Assembly (NCBI GenBank): GCA_916613615.1
Contig: OU744727.1
Span: 20,344,093 to 20,408,092, forward strand
DNA: 64,000 nucleotides
DNA from: Steromphala cineraria
Lineage: Eukaryota > Mollusca > Gastropoda > Trochida > Trochidae
Direction of reading: 5' to 3'
In this document: positions 1 to 14,154 of the stretch, piece after piece
Layout: each line of letters starts with the position of its first letter
How positions within the stretch are numbered: the first letter of the stretch is position 1
Notes under the pieces: generated by a model
Databases searched by the model: none
What the model was told of the DNA's origin: nothing
Seen by the model: only the letters and a program-made list of their open reading frames with translations
Program-made: the position numbers and the translations under genes

Positions 1-902
1 TAAATATTAAATCTTCTACAATTTTGTTGATGCAGAGTAGATTTATGTTTACAAACTTACAAAAAGAATATATTTTTAACAAAAATTTATTTGTTGAAAA
101 TCATCATTAACATGCTTTAATTTTGTTTGCTATTTATTAATTAACATCATCATTTATCACAAAAATGTTGATTTTCTTCCTTCTTCCAAAACAGTTGATT
201 GTATCTTAACTTTACATAATCTTGTCGATAACATGTCAAACTTTGAATATTTACTTTAAAGTTTTTGGTAAGTAACAGAGGAATGTGTTTGACATATAGA
301 AGTGAAGTACGAGAGGCCTAGAGGCCCTAGTTGATTGATGTCAACTGTGTGACGGAATGGTAGATCAAACATTAGAATCAGACGCTAGATGGTTGATAAT
401 TATGATAGAAATTATTTTGAACATTTATTTTTCATCAAATCACATGAAAACACTGCATGTCACAATTCTTTGACCACTTAAGGCATGCTTATACAAGTTA
501 TAGTTTTTTTTTTTTTTTCAAAATTAGAATGATTACACTTTTTTCTTTTGTCTTTGAGACAGATAAACAAATTGTTACTAGATTTCAGATAGGTTAAACA
601 AGTCTTGAGTTAAAATTTCAGATACCATTTTTCAAGATGTTTCTTCAACAACTGTAAAACCTTTGAAAATTAAAGTATTGTTTAGTTTGAAGGGTTTATT
701 GAACCCTTTGTTATTATACATATATATTTGCTAGACAAAAACTTTAAATATGGGAATCAGGATAAAGCAATAAAGCCGTTGTCTTTATTCAAAAATGTAT
801 TGAAATTAACAAATCCTTTTTATATTTGTTATATATTCACTTTTAATTCACCTATGATTTCAATCAGCATAATTTTGCATGCACATTTTTTCACCACTTT
901 AG
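1..902 (+). other. AT-rich intron upstream of the left-edge terminal exon
   Basis: This stretch is AT-rich with poly-T runs near 506-519 and no convincing exon on either strand. It ends in a T-rich tract and TTTAG at 898-902, which forms the 3' splice site of the exon that follows. I read it as the last intron of a plus-strand gene that starts outside the window. The short open frame around 728-910 has no coding-like composition and is not supported. Confidence 0.55.
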
Positions 903-1286
903 CCAGATGATCCCAAAGAAGCTGCACGAGACATTATTGCTAGGGCTGCGGCCAAGGGACTATTGGGCAAACCAGCTCTAAGGGTTAACGGAGAGGGGGC
1001 GGGGAGGAGTCGAAGATCCCCCAAGAGGGTTCGGGGGACAGCGTCAGCGCCCACGGGGGTCCCTGCATACGTGAAACACAATGGCGCCGTCAGCAGTCCC
1101 GTGTCGAACTACATTCACGCCCCCTCTCGCTCCCCCACTCGAATATCACCAAAATCGGGCACGGGCATCGGATCACGATTGCATGCAAATCAACAGCGGT
1201 TAGTCTCCTCGCACTCAACGCCACAGAAACTGCACAATGGTCCTGAGCACGTCAGAGTTATAAAACACCCTGCACCCTTTAGATGA
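903..1286 (+). CDS. Terminal coding exon of an unrecognised basic Ser/Pro/Arg-rich protein (5' part outside the window)
   Basis: The open frame runs from the acceptor AG at 901-902 to a TGA stop at 1284-1286 and gives 127 codons. A TAG immediately upstream (900-902) is in frame, so the reading frame must enter by splicing at 903, in phase 0. The exon is far richer in GC than its surroundings, which supports real coding. The peptide starts PDDPKEAARDIIARAAAKGL, a short amphipathic, possibly helical stretch, and continues as a low-complexity basic tail rich in Ser, Pro, Arg and Gly (for example RSRRSPKRVRG and SRSPTRISPKS). I do not recognise the family. The tail looks like a disordered, phosphorylatable C terminus with SP sites, as in many cytoskeletal or RNA-binding proteins, but no function can be assigned. 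The antisense frame at 899-1081 is a shadow. Confidence 0.72.
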   Translation, partial: PDDPKEAARDIIARAAAKGLLGKPALRVNGEGAGRSRRSPKRVRGTASAPTGVPAYVKHNGAVSSPVSNYIHAPSRSPTRISPKSGTGIGSRLHANQQRLVSSHSTPQKLHNGPEHVRVIKHPAPFR

Positions 1287-4200
1287 AGGTCATGGTTGTT
1301 TGGGGAGAATGGGGTCAAGGTCAAATTGTCAAAATTTTGTAACACTAAGAGGTCTGATTATTTTTGGGTTTATAATATGCATCTACCACAGCAGAGATGT
1401 TGAAATTTATCATTATGAAGTCTTTTGTGCTTATATATTTATTTATTACTTTTTAAACTAAGAAGTCTATTCACACTTTTTACTTTTAACTTATTCAAAT
1501 TATGAATATCCGTCCAATAGCTCGCCAAACGTTTTTACACAAAGAAGTCTATTTATGCTTGTTGATATAAGAATTTTTAAATCAATATTTACAAATTATG
1601 AATATCCGATCACCGTCACCGTTTGACTGAAACATGACAAAGGTCATTACATCAAAACAATGTGTAATTGTCAAAATTAGCCTATGACAGCCAGTAGGTT
1701 GTTTATGATATTTATCATCTACACTGCAATATGTTTGTACTAACTTTCTGGTTGCCATTTGCAAAGATTGTTTTGTTCACCGCAATATACACAAGGTCAT
1801 TTGAAATGTATCCATGTCAATTTCATTCATTTCGAAAATGTGCTATTGCTTCACAGAGAGGCATCCATTTTTGTTGATGAAAATGTGCACCTAATATTAA
1901 CCTTCAATAAAATTATGAGTCTATGCTTATGTGTCATATAATTGGGGTCTCAATATGCAAATATTACCATTCAAGAATAATAAATATATCTATGTATTAT
2001 TTAGGACACATTGCCACAACTGATAGTAAGTGCTTAAATTTGAAATATACAAGATCACAGCTAAACTGCGCAATTGTTGTCGCTTGCTGCGTGTGCGTAA
2101 ATGTTGTGAAGTATTTGTTTTTATAATTTGTATTTTGTGTGTAAATCTTTATGTTTTCCTGTTTAATGGATAGGAATCTTTTCATGCCTAAATTTTTAAA
2201 AAAGAAATTTTGACGCAATATAAAAGTGACAAATTGCCATCAAGTTGTAAACATTTTCTCTTAAATATTTTAGACAGTACATTTTCAGATTTCAATCAAG
2301 AAATCAAGTTTGAAAAAATATTCTGTCCCTTTCCTTTCGTATTTATCTCTGTGTTTGTGTTCTTGTGTCAATGATTGTAAAATCTCTGTTATTTGTTAAC
2401 CCTTGTCATCCACGGTGCCTTGTGCTGCTAAAGAACCAGTAATAAATTGGCTTTAACCCTGTTTTAATATCTGTTGTTTCCCTTAATATACTTCCTACTG
2501 TTGCTTTTCCCCTCTCCTTTCTTCACTGAAACTCTTTAACCCTTATCAGGCCTTCACTAAATCAACTTCACTGATGTTCGCCTTATTAGATATCAAAGTT
2601 ATCGTACACTGTTGTGGTTCTTTGTTGTAAACTTTCCTCCTCAACCCCTGTGTAGACTTCATGCTGTCTGTCTTTGCTTTACTTTGCCTCTTTAATCATA
2701 AATGTTCTTAACCCTTATTCTGCCAAACTCCACGAATGTTTGCCTTTTACGACCAAAGTTATTATTCAGCATTATTGTGGTTAAGAAAAATCATCTCCCT
2801 TAACCCTTGTATTGTCTGTGTCTGTAAACTGTTCAGAGATATAGCAAACTGGTCAAATATTATATTTTATATTTATTATGTAATTGTAGAGTTATCAACA
2901 GTGATCTGCGCTCAAAGCGAAATTTACAATACAATGTGAACCAAGTTTTTGCTGTGCTTTAATTATTTCTCAACTGGGGGTAATCGTAAGATAATGCCTG
3001 ATTGTTAGAAGTCATCAACTATTAATTAATTAACAATTAACAGTTTAAGTTGATTATTATATAAATACAATAAATATATGTTATTGACAGATTTTTACCA
3101 AAAGGAAAACAATCTTTGATCAGTATAACTATTGACTCATAACATGTTTTTCTTTTCATTGCCATCTTATTAAGTCAAAACAATATTGTGTCTAGTAAGA
3201 AAGAATGACAGTTGAGGCAAAATAAAACAGTATTATTAATAAGATCTTCTACCTATATTTAATGATTATTTATATTTCAGCATTGATATTTGTAATAAGC
3301 AAACAGTCTACAGAATTTATATTGTTTGTCATAAAGTACAGTAAATAAATGTTGTAATATTGTTTGTAGTCTCTATGAATACAATTTAATAATTGGGTGC
3401 CTTTTGGAATTCATATAGCTTACATCTGTGATAATTTCAAAGAGGTTCAGTATAGTTCATGTACTAATTATGCACAAATTAAAATTCAAATGATTATTTA
3501 TTTTCAAAGATGTGCAATTAGGTATTTTGACAAGTTGAATGTTATACAAGTTCTTGTCAAACATTGACTATATATATATATCTATGTGAGAAATGCAATA
3601 TGTCATCAAATATTGCTTATATATGGATTATATTTGGGATGCCATATCTTGATATATATATTGCCTCATTTTCAAATGTATAGAATTTTGGAGCACACAT
3701 CGTCAAATAAAATGTTAAAATTATTAATAAGTTGCACTATTGTTGTTTTGTTTTTTGCACAAATAACATTATGTTATACATCACAAGAAAACTTTTGAAG
3801 ACATTTTGGTACAAAGCCAAATTAAACTCAAAAGGGATACTGCACTTGTTCCAATGTTTTTTATTCCAAATATTTATACCATACCTAAAACAAGTAACTG
3901 CTTCAAATATGTATTTACATAACTGTTAACATTTATAAAAATCATAAAACAAATTTTTGCATTTCCAAAATTTATACATTTATGCACTTTCAACATTCAC
4001 ACAAAGTAAACTTTTATTTCAATAAATAATTGTAACTTTAAAAAAATAATGTATGTTTGACACTTGTATATTTCCTTTTAAAGAAAGCGGACAGAAAAGG
4101 AAGAAAGTAAACAGAGGTGAGGTGCATTGTTGGGAAAGGAAATAATCTGCACCTCGTTTTGTTAAAACTCACCTGAATAAATTCACATCTGATATCTTGA

Positions 4201-5444
4201 TGATGTATGAATCTGATATTACATGTCACCTGTGAAAAGACGTTAATATCACATGTTAATTAATACCACTTCAGATTGTTTATAACTGTTCACACAAGTT
4301 GGTTTTGTGTTTAGATAACAATAGATATGATATATTGCATGACACTTATATCACACACAATAATTTATGAAGATTAATACCTAAGAAACTGTCATATGAC
4401 TTTTTGGTAACTAGTGTCAGTTTTTGAATCAATCCAAACCAAGGCAAGGGTTGCATTCAAGTTTGCAAGAGTTTGAAAGAGTCATTTGAAACACTTCAGA
4501 TTGTTTCTTTTTGACAGACTATTTATAGCATTGTCTTGAACAATGGTTTTATGACTTCACAGCAAACAAAGGATTCGCACTCAAAGAATCAATGTTAGCA
4601 ATGAAAAGTGATATGTGAACATGTGTATGTAAATATGTCACAACTAATAATTAACCATACAGGTAATGTAATTCTATATCCATCTTTGTACAATAATTAT
4701 TTTTTTGCCAACCCTTTCAAAGTCATGAAAAAGTAGAATACATTAGATTTGGCTGACAATTTATTTAGCATATCAGTGCATTATCATACGTCCTATGGTT
4801 ATTTTAGATGAAGTCAGTTGAAGTAAATTTGATCAGTTTTGAGATTGAAAAACTTTTCTGATTCTTTGTCACGATGCTATCAAAGTACATTTTAGTTCCT
4901 TTAAAACAAATGTTGTGACTGTAAGATGTTGGTCTATAAGATTAATGAACCTTATAAATAGTTATAACCATTTACAAAGTTTAAAAGTTAAATGTTTAAC
5001 ATGCACTGTGAAGTGGTCACAGTAAATTTACAGCTAAAATGCCACCTGTAACTAGAGACAAACATATTTTATAAATGTGAAAACCTCTCACAGCACAATG
5101 ATGGCAAAATATTTACCAATAAATTCCATTTAATAATACGGAACAATGTTTAAAACTTTATTTTGAAAATAAATGCCTATAGACATAAAATAATGATTTG
5201 AAACTTTTCATGCAGAATTGACCATAGCTAATGTCTTTAAAAGAGCAGTCTCTTGGTATCATTTTATGAATGCTTCAAAAACTTTTTCAGAAAAAATAGA
5301 TGATATAAAATCAGTTTCTTCTTTCTATAGTACTGATGGAAATAGAAATAAAATGCTTTTGCCAATTATTTCTTTATTTGGAACAATCTTGAAATTTAAA
5401 TTCTAAATATCCATTCATAAAGCTTTTTCCCAAATTTTGTTTCA
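1287..5444. other. Non-coding region after the plus-strand gene, including its presumed 3' UTR
   Basis: No coding exon is visible. The first part is presumably the 3' UTR of the gene ending at 1286. AATAAA hexamers on the plus strand at 1906-1911 and 2441-2446 are possible polyadenylation signals, but I cannot choose between them. A small direct repeat occurs at about 1495 and 1590 (both contain AAATTATGAATATCCG). A degenerate tandem block lies at 2395-2830. The remainder is AT-rich with TATATA tracts near 3571-3582. Confidence 0.5.
2395..2830. repeat. Degenerate tandem repeat with TTAACCCTT motifs
   Basis: TTAACCCTT or a close variant recurs at about 2397, 2538, 2710 and 2800. Two longer units, starting near 2532 and 2704 (about 172 bp apart), share CTTAACCCTTAT, a central TGTTCGCC/TGTTTGCC and a shared CAAAGTTAT element. 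The copies are diverged, so this is an old local duplication. It is not telomeric: the hexamer is not tandem. Confidence 0.45.
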
Positions 5445-6704
5445 GACAGTTTTTGTAACATCCCTCGAAATGTTTTTACATGAGAGAAAAATGGGTCATT
5501 TTTACGCCTAGAAATTATTTCAAAGTCCAAATGTATGTTTCTAATGGAAGCTATAGTATGTAAATGAGCTGTAATCTCAGTACCGTCCGCTAAAATACAA
5601 TTTTTAATGCACACTATTTTTCATATCTTATGTCCTCTACTATACAAATCGTGTATAAAATTTATTAACTAATTGAAAAAAGTAAATGGTTTCCTTTATC
5701 TTTACAGACCTAAACACGTGTTACAAACTACTATTCTTACGAGGTCATTCATAACTTTTGTTGTCAATTGCAGAGTTGCTGGGGCAACGCACGTGCAACT
5801 GCAAATTCAAGCATTGCTTAGAGTGATGTAAGCCAAAATTATAGCAGGTTTCCAAATATATTGAAAATAAGCAAATTTTTGACAGTTTTACCTGAACAAA
5901 GGCAATATATATAAAGTATCATTTTGATTGCATTCATAAGGCCTAGTTGAGAAAAACTTAGTTATTTGAACATCTGTAGGAATTACATACATTAGTTGAG
6001 TAATAAGAAATAAACGGCAAACACCATTTTATTTCTATTTCCGTGAGTATTTTAATTATGCAGTCTTGATGTGCGACAGTTTTTGTAACATCCCTCGAAA
6101 TGTTTTTACATGAGAGAAAAATGGGTCATTTTTACGCCTAGAAATTATTTCAAAGTCCAAATGTATGTTTCTAATGGAAGCTATAGTATGTAAATGAGCT
6201 GTAATCTCAGTACCGTCCGCTAAAATACAATTTTTAATGCACACTATTTTTCATATCTTATGTCCTCTACTATACAAATCGTGTATAAAATTTATTAACT
6301 AATTGAAAAAAGTAAATGGTTTCCTTTATCTTTACAGACCTAAACACGTGTTACAAACTACTATTCTTACGAGGTCATTCATAACTTTTGTTGTCAATTG
6401 CAGAGTTGCTGGGGCAACGCACGTGCAACTGCAAATTCAAGCATTGCTTAGAGTGATGTAAGCCAAAATTATAGCAGGTTTCCAAATATATTGAAAATAA
6501 GCAAATTTTTGACAGTTTTACCTGAACAAAGGCAATATATATAAAGTATCATTTTGATTGCATTCATAAGGCCTAGTTGAGAAAAACTTAGTTATTTGAA
6601 CATCTGTAGGAATTACATACATTAGTTGAGTAATAAGAAATAAACGGCAAACACCATTTTATTTCTATTTCCGTGAGTATTTTAATTATGCAGTCTTGAT
6701 GTGC
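5445..6704. repeat. Tandem duplication, two copies of a 630-bp unit
   Basis: The block at 5445-6074 is repeated directly at 6075-6704. Every stretch I compared is identical, including the start (GACAGTTTTTGTAACATCCC) and the end (CAGTCTTGATGTGC). The near-zero divergence means either a very recent duplication or an assembly duplication. Matching minus-strand open frames in each copy (to the left ends of 5614 and 6244) are consequences of the duplication and not supported as genes. It lies in the intergenic region between the two convergent genes. Confidence 0.92.
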
Positions 6705-9700
6705 TACTTTATCTTGAGATTGGTTAGAGGTATTTTCTTCACATTACAGCAAAGACTTATCATAAGAAGATCATATCCACATTTTTTAGACATTTTGTTT
6801 CATTAAAATAATGTTTATTTGTCACTGCATGTTGTGAATTATCAAGTTGCACAGAGAACAAATATTGAAATACATAATTTATTAACAACTGCATTCTTAA
6901 TTTTATCCTTGTCCTTAATTTCAAGATCACAATTATACTTTGACATTTATCAGAACCTTGTAAAGTAAACTCCAGCTTCTTTATTTGCTTTATTTTTCGA
7001 TTCAAGAAGTTTTACTAAAATCTTTCAGGGAAGAAATAAACCCCAGTTGAGTTATCTTTCAAGATAAATCTTGTCAATTAAAACATTTGTATTTTATTTA
7101 TCACTGTCTGAAGACATGGCAAGAAGTATAGCGAACAGAGAAAATATCAAATAAAGAAGTTGTTACCCGTAAAATGTGTTGTATTCAAGGGATGATTCAT
7201 GCAGGTTTTATGACATTGTTGCTTCTAACCAATCATTTTGGTTTCAATAAACAAATGATTTATCATTTTATGATAAACATGGATCATTTAACCAGGGATG
7301 GACAAAGAAGGTGAAGACATTGAAGAGCTTGATGACAGGAAAGTGCTTCAAAATGGACATCTTTGGATTCAAGTCAAACTGAATAAACTTCTTGAAATAT
7401 GATTGAAGTCTTTTGTCTTTTTCTATGCCAAGCAATAGGAGAATAATTTTTCACAAGAATAGATAGAATAAATCCATGGTGATGATGTCACTCTATACTG
7501 CTCTTTGACTGTTCCGGCTACGAGGGGTGTTAGTGTTTTGTAATTTTGTTAGGAATATAATTTCTACTCAAATGCTTCAAGAACGATGAATCTAAAACCG
7601 TTTTTAAAAATTAACTTTTGAAAGGATTCCAGCCAAGAATCCAACATGCAACCTTTCAATCTCTTTTAAATAATATAATGTTCTTCACTGCGTTTGATTG
7701 ACACAGATTATAGATCTCGCAAGACGCCGTAAGTCTAGCTGTCAGGGTAACCTTTGACTGCTTGATCTGAGGAAGATTTCACTCAAATTGTTCGGCTCTT
7801 AAAGGCCACTACTCAAGATTTAAGCATTTTAACACAATGCAGTGAAAAATTATATCTACATCTTATGACCTTTTGATTTTTTCCATAAAGCAAGGTTAAG
7901 TGAATTGCAAAGGTTGCAAAATTCACAAATTCAGTTATAATGTCTTAGTATTTGACAGAACAAGATTCATCTAATTTGTATAATGTATATCAAATTAGTA
8001 TTACGACAGCACATTGTGGCATGCAGAGATTTATTCTATAAAGGTAACATTATGTATTGGCGTGGACCTTTTTCGACCAACAGATTGATAGAGCAGATAT
8101 AAAGCACAGTTTGAATAATTAATTCGGATATGGTAGGAAATATTTGTATTCAATATTTAGAAATAGTCAGAAATGTTTGTTTTCCCACGAGTTCTTAAGA
8201 TTGGACATGAATACCTGTAGCCAGCACCCAAGCGTACTGAGCAAAGTCGCTGATTGGCTGAGTCAAAGGAGACCCTGACGGCTGTTATAACTGAGCCTGG
8301 TATGATCTACATACGTAGCATAGTCTAGCAAATAGATCATATTTTAATAAGATTGTGTGAAGTCATACATGGATCAAGATGGAGAATGCATTTGATGTCA
8401 CAAATCCACTCAACCTCATGCATTCTCAATTACTTAAATTCTCTTACCAGTACATTGAAAATGGTTTGTCTTCAGTGTTGACGCCTCTTTTTTATCATAC
8501 CACTGTTCGACACACCAATATTTGATGGAGCAGTCATCTAATTTTTAAACTTATCTCCATGAATTTCCTCTCAACAGTTACATACTTCATCATTGATATA
8601 GAAATATTTTGTAAGTTGGGTGCTCTCTATGGCTGTAATAAATACGACTATCTAATGATTATTTCTGATGTGTTAACAGAACAATTAGCTATTTGACTTT
8701 ATTGCAAAGGAATAAGGAAGTTTTTATCATGCACAAAAAACTTACCATATTCTAAACTCTCCTTCGTGGGGTGCTAAACCCTGCATGCCCCCTTAAATTC
8801 AGCCAATGACAGTGCTAGATAGAATTTATTTTGGTAGACCATTTGGGAGTTCCATTAAACAACAGGCTATTACAGGCAACTAAAGTGTATGCATCCTGTG
8901 AAGTTTACTCTCAATTTGAATGTTCTCTATGAAAATACAATATGGCACCACATTTTGGACATTTTTTCATATTCTGGTCAGAAACGTTTTGGAGACCCCT
9001 CATATTTCTACAAATATACAGTAGAATAAGGATATAACAAACTCCAAGGAACTTATGTTTGCTATATCCGGTGTTCTCTACTCGCGTTTACCTGTCATAC
9101 ATTATTTACTAAGGGCTTTTGAGGGGACTTAACAATTTGTTCACTATATTCGAGTTCGCTATATCTGTGTTCTTGTACTTGAATACTGTCTGTTGCCACT
9201 TAAATCTTTAAAACACAAGAGAAAACACATTTGCATATTCATATTTATTAGCTTCTGTCAGTCCTTCTGTGGTGACTTGCATGGATTTAATATCAATACA
9301 ATGGAGCTCCAACAGAATAGCAAGCCTCGAATAGATTGAAGTACATGCTTGAACAATGACAATTAACAATGGATAACCCTTGTCTGAAAACGTACATCCA
9401 AATCATAGATACATTTTATGAAAATTGAAATTATAAAAAATCTTGTGTCCTTCTTGCTGTATGTAAAAAGTCCCCAATTTCCTATCCCAGGAGAAGGAAT
9501 TAGCATTTTTCATATTTTTCATATTTTGAGAAGGAGATAGCATATTTCATATTTCAATACATAATCAGACAAGGAATTACCCATTGTATAAATAACAAGC
9601 TAACCTGTAATGACAACTGTAAAACACTTAAATAAAACAGTTTTTATGCACAGATATTGAGTATTGGGACTACTAGTGACTTATAACAACAAGCTAAAAC

Positions 9701-11714
9701 TGAAATGCGTTGTAATCGACACCCGATATAAACACGATCGTAGAACCGAGTAGAACAACTCAATGTGAGGCTGGACCCCGTAACACAAGACAACAGTAAC
9801 TTGCTTATAGCTCACTCTGCTAGTTATAGATACGATATATAAAGTTGATAATCATAAAGACTACGCTTTGACTAACTACGAACTAAATATGATATGAAAT
9901 ACGAAACTCTTCTTTGACTAGAAAGATGATCTGAGAGATCTGAATGCCACTGGCGTGAACCTTGCTGTAATATCAATATCCGAAAAGACTATTTTTTTCA
10001 AAAATCATTATTATTTATAGGGAGAGAGATATTTTCGAAACATAATTTGGCCCGAGATTTGAAACTATAATCAACAACTTAATGTTGCGACATTTAGGGT
10101 TTAGTTGACAGGTTATGCAAAATTATGGTACTTCAAACATTTTTACATTTTTGGGAGATTAGAGAATTTTTTTAAACGTTTTCATATGCTCAACAGTTAT
10201 TATGAATGTGTTTAATTTGAAATACAGCAGTATTGGATTGCAAAGTCTGTGCATTTATAACATTGGTTAGTATAATAAATGCAATTCAATGCAATTTTAT
10301 GAAGGCCATTGCCTCAAATAGTGATTTATGTAAATGTATAGTATATAGTATAGTAAATGTATGTATAAATGGTTAGTATACTTCAGTCAAATCTTATGTA
10401 GTTTAACAACTGATATTTGTTGGTACATTAACATTGGTTCGTGCAAGTTCTGTATCATAATAGTATTGTTCCTAATATTGCCCTTAAAAGGCCATTGAAA
10501 AAGTTAAAAAACAAATATATTGCCTGCATAATATAAGTTTTAAATATCATTAAAAGTTATGAACTATAGACTTAGTCATAACATAGTTTGCTGATGTTAT
10601 TTCGATTTGTAAAAATCATTCATTCAGAATAAAAGCCTTAGATAATGATATGATAGTGAATAAGGTTAGTTATGCATGGTTAGTAATGGTTAGTGTCTCA
10701 AAATTGTTATCTAGTTCAGTCTAGGACTATCACAGTGCGTACACAACCACTTGACAATTTTGCAGGGAAAAAATTCAACTAAACAAAAACAGGAATGTAA
10801 GCTCAATCTGTGAAGATTTGCACAACTGTAGAATAAAAAACACTTTGTATATTCTATCACAACGACTTCCATAGACAAAACAAGTTTCATGAACATGTTA
10901 TAATAGGCAGAAAGTATTATTAATCTTTCTTGAATGAAGAATTGTAAGTTTCAGGTGATAAGAAAGAATTGCTTAGAATCGGTGAAATCATAAGAATTGA
11001 CAAGAAAAATTAAATTCGTTACATGGCTATAACAAATTTTGTTAATACTTAGAACTTGACATTATAAATGAATCAATGTTAAAACAAAATTTCTTGTACA
11101 AAATGTTGTAACCTTGTAATGAAAGGAGGTATTCAGCTGAATGTCAAAATTGCAGGATTGCATAAAACTGAAAGACAACTTACAACAGCACCTATGCTAT
11201 GAAATAGGGAGGAAAAATGTGAAACATTGAAATTGACAAGTGACGCACATTTCATCGACAGGTACATCACTTTCATCAAGATATACACTACCCCTCTTGC
11301 ACCAAGACACACATATTATTGCTTTGTTAACATGAGATAAATATAAACAAGATATAGATTACTTACCAAAAACTCATTATACATATTACTTAATTGAATG
11401 CAAGAACAAAAATCATGATATATGACCTGATTGAACAGAATAAAATCATAGGAATAAATATTTCCAGGCTGAGCAGACATATCCAAACAAAAGAAATGAA
11501 AGGAATGAGTTTTGAGCAGAAATAAATTCGCATTGTGAATAAATTAACATCGTTTGCGATCTTGATAACAAAATTAATGAGCAAAGTCCAAAATGGAACA
11601 AAAAGATAATCCAAGATAAGTAACTCTTTCTAAGTATCACAAGTGAAGACCACTAAAATATTCGGTGCAAAAGGGGTAAATATTGAACTAGGATCAAGCT
11701 CACCAATTCATACC
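6705..11714. other. Intergenic AT-rich DNA with no gene seen
   Basis: I find no exon, RNA gene or strong repeat here. The open frames at 6760-7005 and 11390-11640 on the minus strand are AT-rich and have no recognisable protein features. Local oddities are a TATAGTATATAGTATAG microsatellite near 10335-10360 and a stretch at 9010-9190 with repeated 'gctatat' words. Confidence 0.5.
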
Positions 11715-12540
11715 ACAGCTTATAACACAATATCAATATCTGGAATATATCAACGTCAATATCTGGAATATATCAATGTCAATATTTAAATTATATCAAT
11801 GTCAATATTGGTATCCAGTTATTGTCAATACCAATCCAGGTGACATCATCATATCATTATCTGATCACAAGATCACACCAAAAGCCATCATAAAAATATT
11901 TTGATAAGTCATTGAAAATATCAAATAGATATTGACTTCAATATCAATATGACAACCATGTCCAAATCTGAATGACATTGACGACAGTTATCAAGATGAT
12001 ATCACCTTACAATATCAACATTCCTGACATCGTTACAAATACATCAAGTGACATCAATATTATAAATATCAAGATGACATCAACATGATTATCAAGAAAA
12101 ATTAAATATCTTGACATCAATATCCAGATCATATCAACCTCACCATGAGATCGGTATTGATATCAATTTCCATGATACTCATAATCAATATTCAATCAAT
12201 CAATATTTGAAGACGTTGTACCAATACCTTGATAACATTGTATCAATAACTTGATGACATTGTTTCAATATCTTCAACATAGTGATGACATTGTATCGAT
12301 ACAGTGACATTATCTTTTCAATATTGTATCAACATCTTGATGACATTGTATCAATATCTTCAACATAGTGATGACATTGTATCGATACAGTGACAATATC
12401 TTCTCAATATGGTATCAACATCTTGATGACATTGTATCAATATCTTCAACATAATATCAATTTCTTGCCGTCATCAACATAAAATTCAATATTGATGTCA
12501 ATATCAAGATGTCATCATCCATCAAGCCAACACATCACAC
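11715..12540. repeat. Satellite-like block of ATCAATATC / GACATTGTATC repeats
   Basis: About 820 bp is built almost entirely from permutations of TATCAATATC, GACATC and CTTGATGACATTG. The left part contains three near-identical pieces around AATATCTGGAATATATCAA (11739, 11760, 11783). The right part (12220-12460) carries a larger unit of about 115 bp: TTGATGACATTGTATCAATATCTTCAACATAGTGATGACATTG occurs twice nearly unchanged. The base composition is extremely poor in G on the plus strand in the left half. It looks like a young microsatellite that has amplified in higher-order units. Confidence 0.8.
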
Positions 12541-14154
12541 CAAGCCCAATCAACAACTGGCAGCTTGATCCAAGAGCTCATCTAGACAAGACATTTACAA
12601 TCAAAGATAGAAGAAAATGAGTGGTAAGGCCTCTGTGATGATGGGGACCAGGTCAAAATTTGCACATTTCATAATTTGTAAACATCATGTAGGATGTTGT
12701 AGGTTATGATCAAAACATAATGGTTAAATACTCATACTTACATTTTATTTTTGAGCTCGGAATGAATCTTATATTTAAAATATCTTATGATGTCGCTGAA
12801 GTAAATTGTTGCAATCTCATCCAAAACTGTTAGTTGTTTTATGATTGGCAAAATGTTTTTAAATTTGTGAAAAGATTTTGGGTAAAAATATTTATTCAAA
12901 AGGTTTTATTATAATCACTCTTAATTTTGTTTGAAATTTGGAATAATTTTGTTTTACAAAATAGAGAAGATGCTATTGAATTTAGGCTTCCATGAAATGT
13001 GATTGCAAATTTAAACAGAGTCCCTCTTGATACACATGCTCACTCAGAAAGTCAACATGATAGGGTTTCATTTTCTTAAAAATATAAACTCGCTAACATT
13101 TACATATACACAAAACAAGACAATACAGACAATCAAAATAAAGGTGGTGTAAACAAGTGCAGTACTGTCAAAGTGTAGTCAAGCAGATATCGTACATAGT
13201 TGTTGAGATTTACCTTTCATTGTCGAGAAGAATTATGTCAATGTTATGAGAACACATGGAAATATAATTATGGTATGCAAAACTGAAAAGTTAAAAGAAA
13301 AATTCTGAAGTTTTGAGGACGGGGAAATTTAAAGTTAGTAATTCAGTGATTTTATGACACTTCATTCAGATTAGTTTCAAGGAGACTTACAGATTATTTT
13401 ACTTAAATCATTTAGGAACTAATACATATTTCTACTTTGATCAAAAAAGCTTCTTTTGATTTGTCTTCAGATCTAAGCAGATATTTTGAACATTTAATGA
13501 AGGAAGATTATGAAAATAAAATTGAGACAACTGGGTTACATTCAGAAAATGATTATGTAAAAGCAAATTGATATGTGAAAACATCTGTATGAAATTAAAA
13601 AATAATGTAAATCATAAAAACTTCTAAATGGTTGTATTATAAAATAAAATATTGAGAAATGAGATTTAAGAAAGATATTATGAAAATCTTGAAGCGAAAG
13701 TATTTTGCCTTCTAAATCATTATAAAACAATTAAAAAACAAGATAGATATATTTGATAGGAAAACCATATTTTTATACCTTAAACATGGCAATGAAAATC
13801 CTAATATATTTTCTTGATTCAATAACGTCATATACGTCCCATTATGGTAAACTATCTCATACCCATACTTGACAATCTTAAAATTGCACTATATCGATGA
13901 TAATTACTTCATAGACAAAAGCAGAGACTTCAAAATGCATAGAAACATAACAGTGAGTGAGTGAGGGTTAGATATTAGTGATAAAGCTTGGTAACCAAAT
14001 TACATTGCACAGGTTCCCATTTAACACATACAATCTAGGGAATGTAGCACTAGTCATAGATCATAAAGGTGGCCAATCAGCAGCTAAGATTTACCATATT
14101 ATGACCTCAAAAATTACAATACATTCTATATACAACTTAGAGAAATGGCAAAAA

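Noticed and set aside
2395..2830. Repeated TTAACCCTT words as an interstitial telomere
   Set aside because: The hexamer is never in tandem; the words belong to a longer diverged repeat.
5396..6244. Two nearly identical short minus-strand frames (5396-5614, 6056-6244)
   Set aside because: They are the same AT-rich frame copied by the 630-bp duplication; no protein features.
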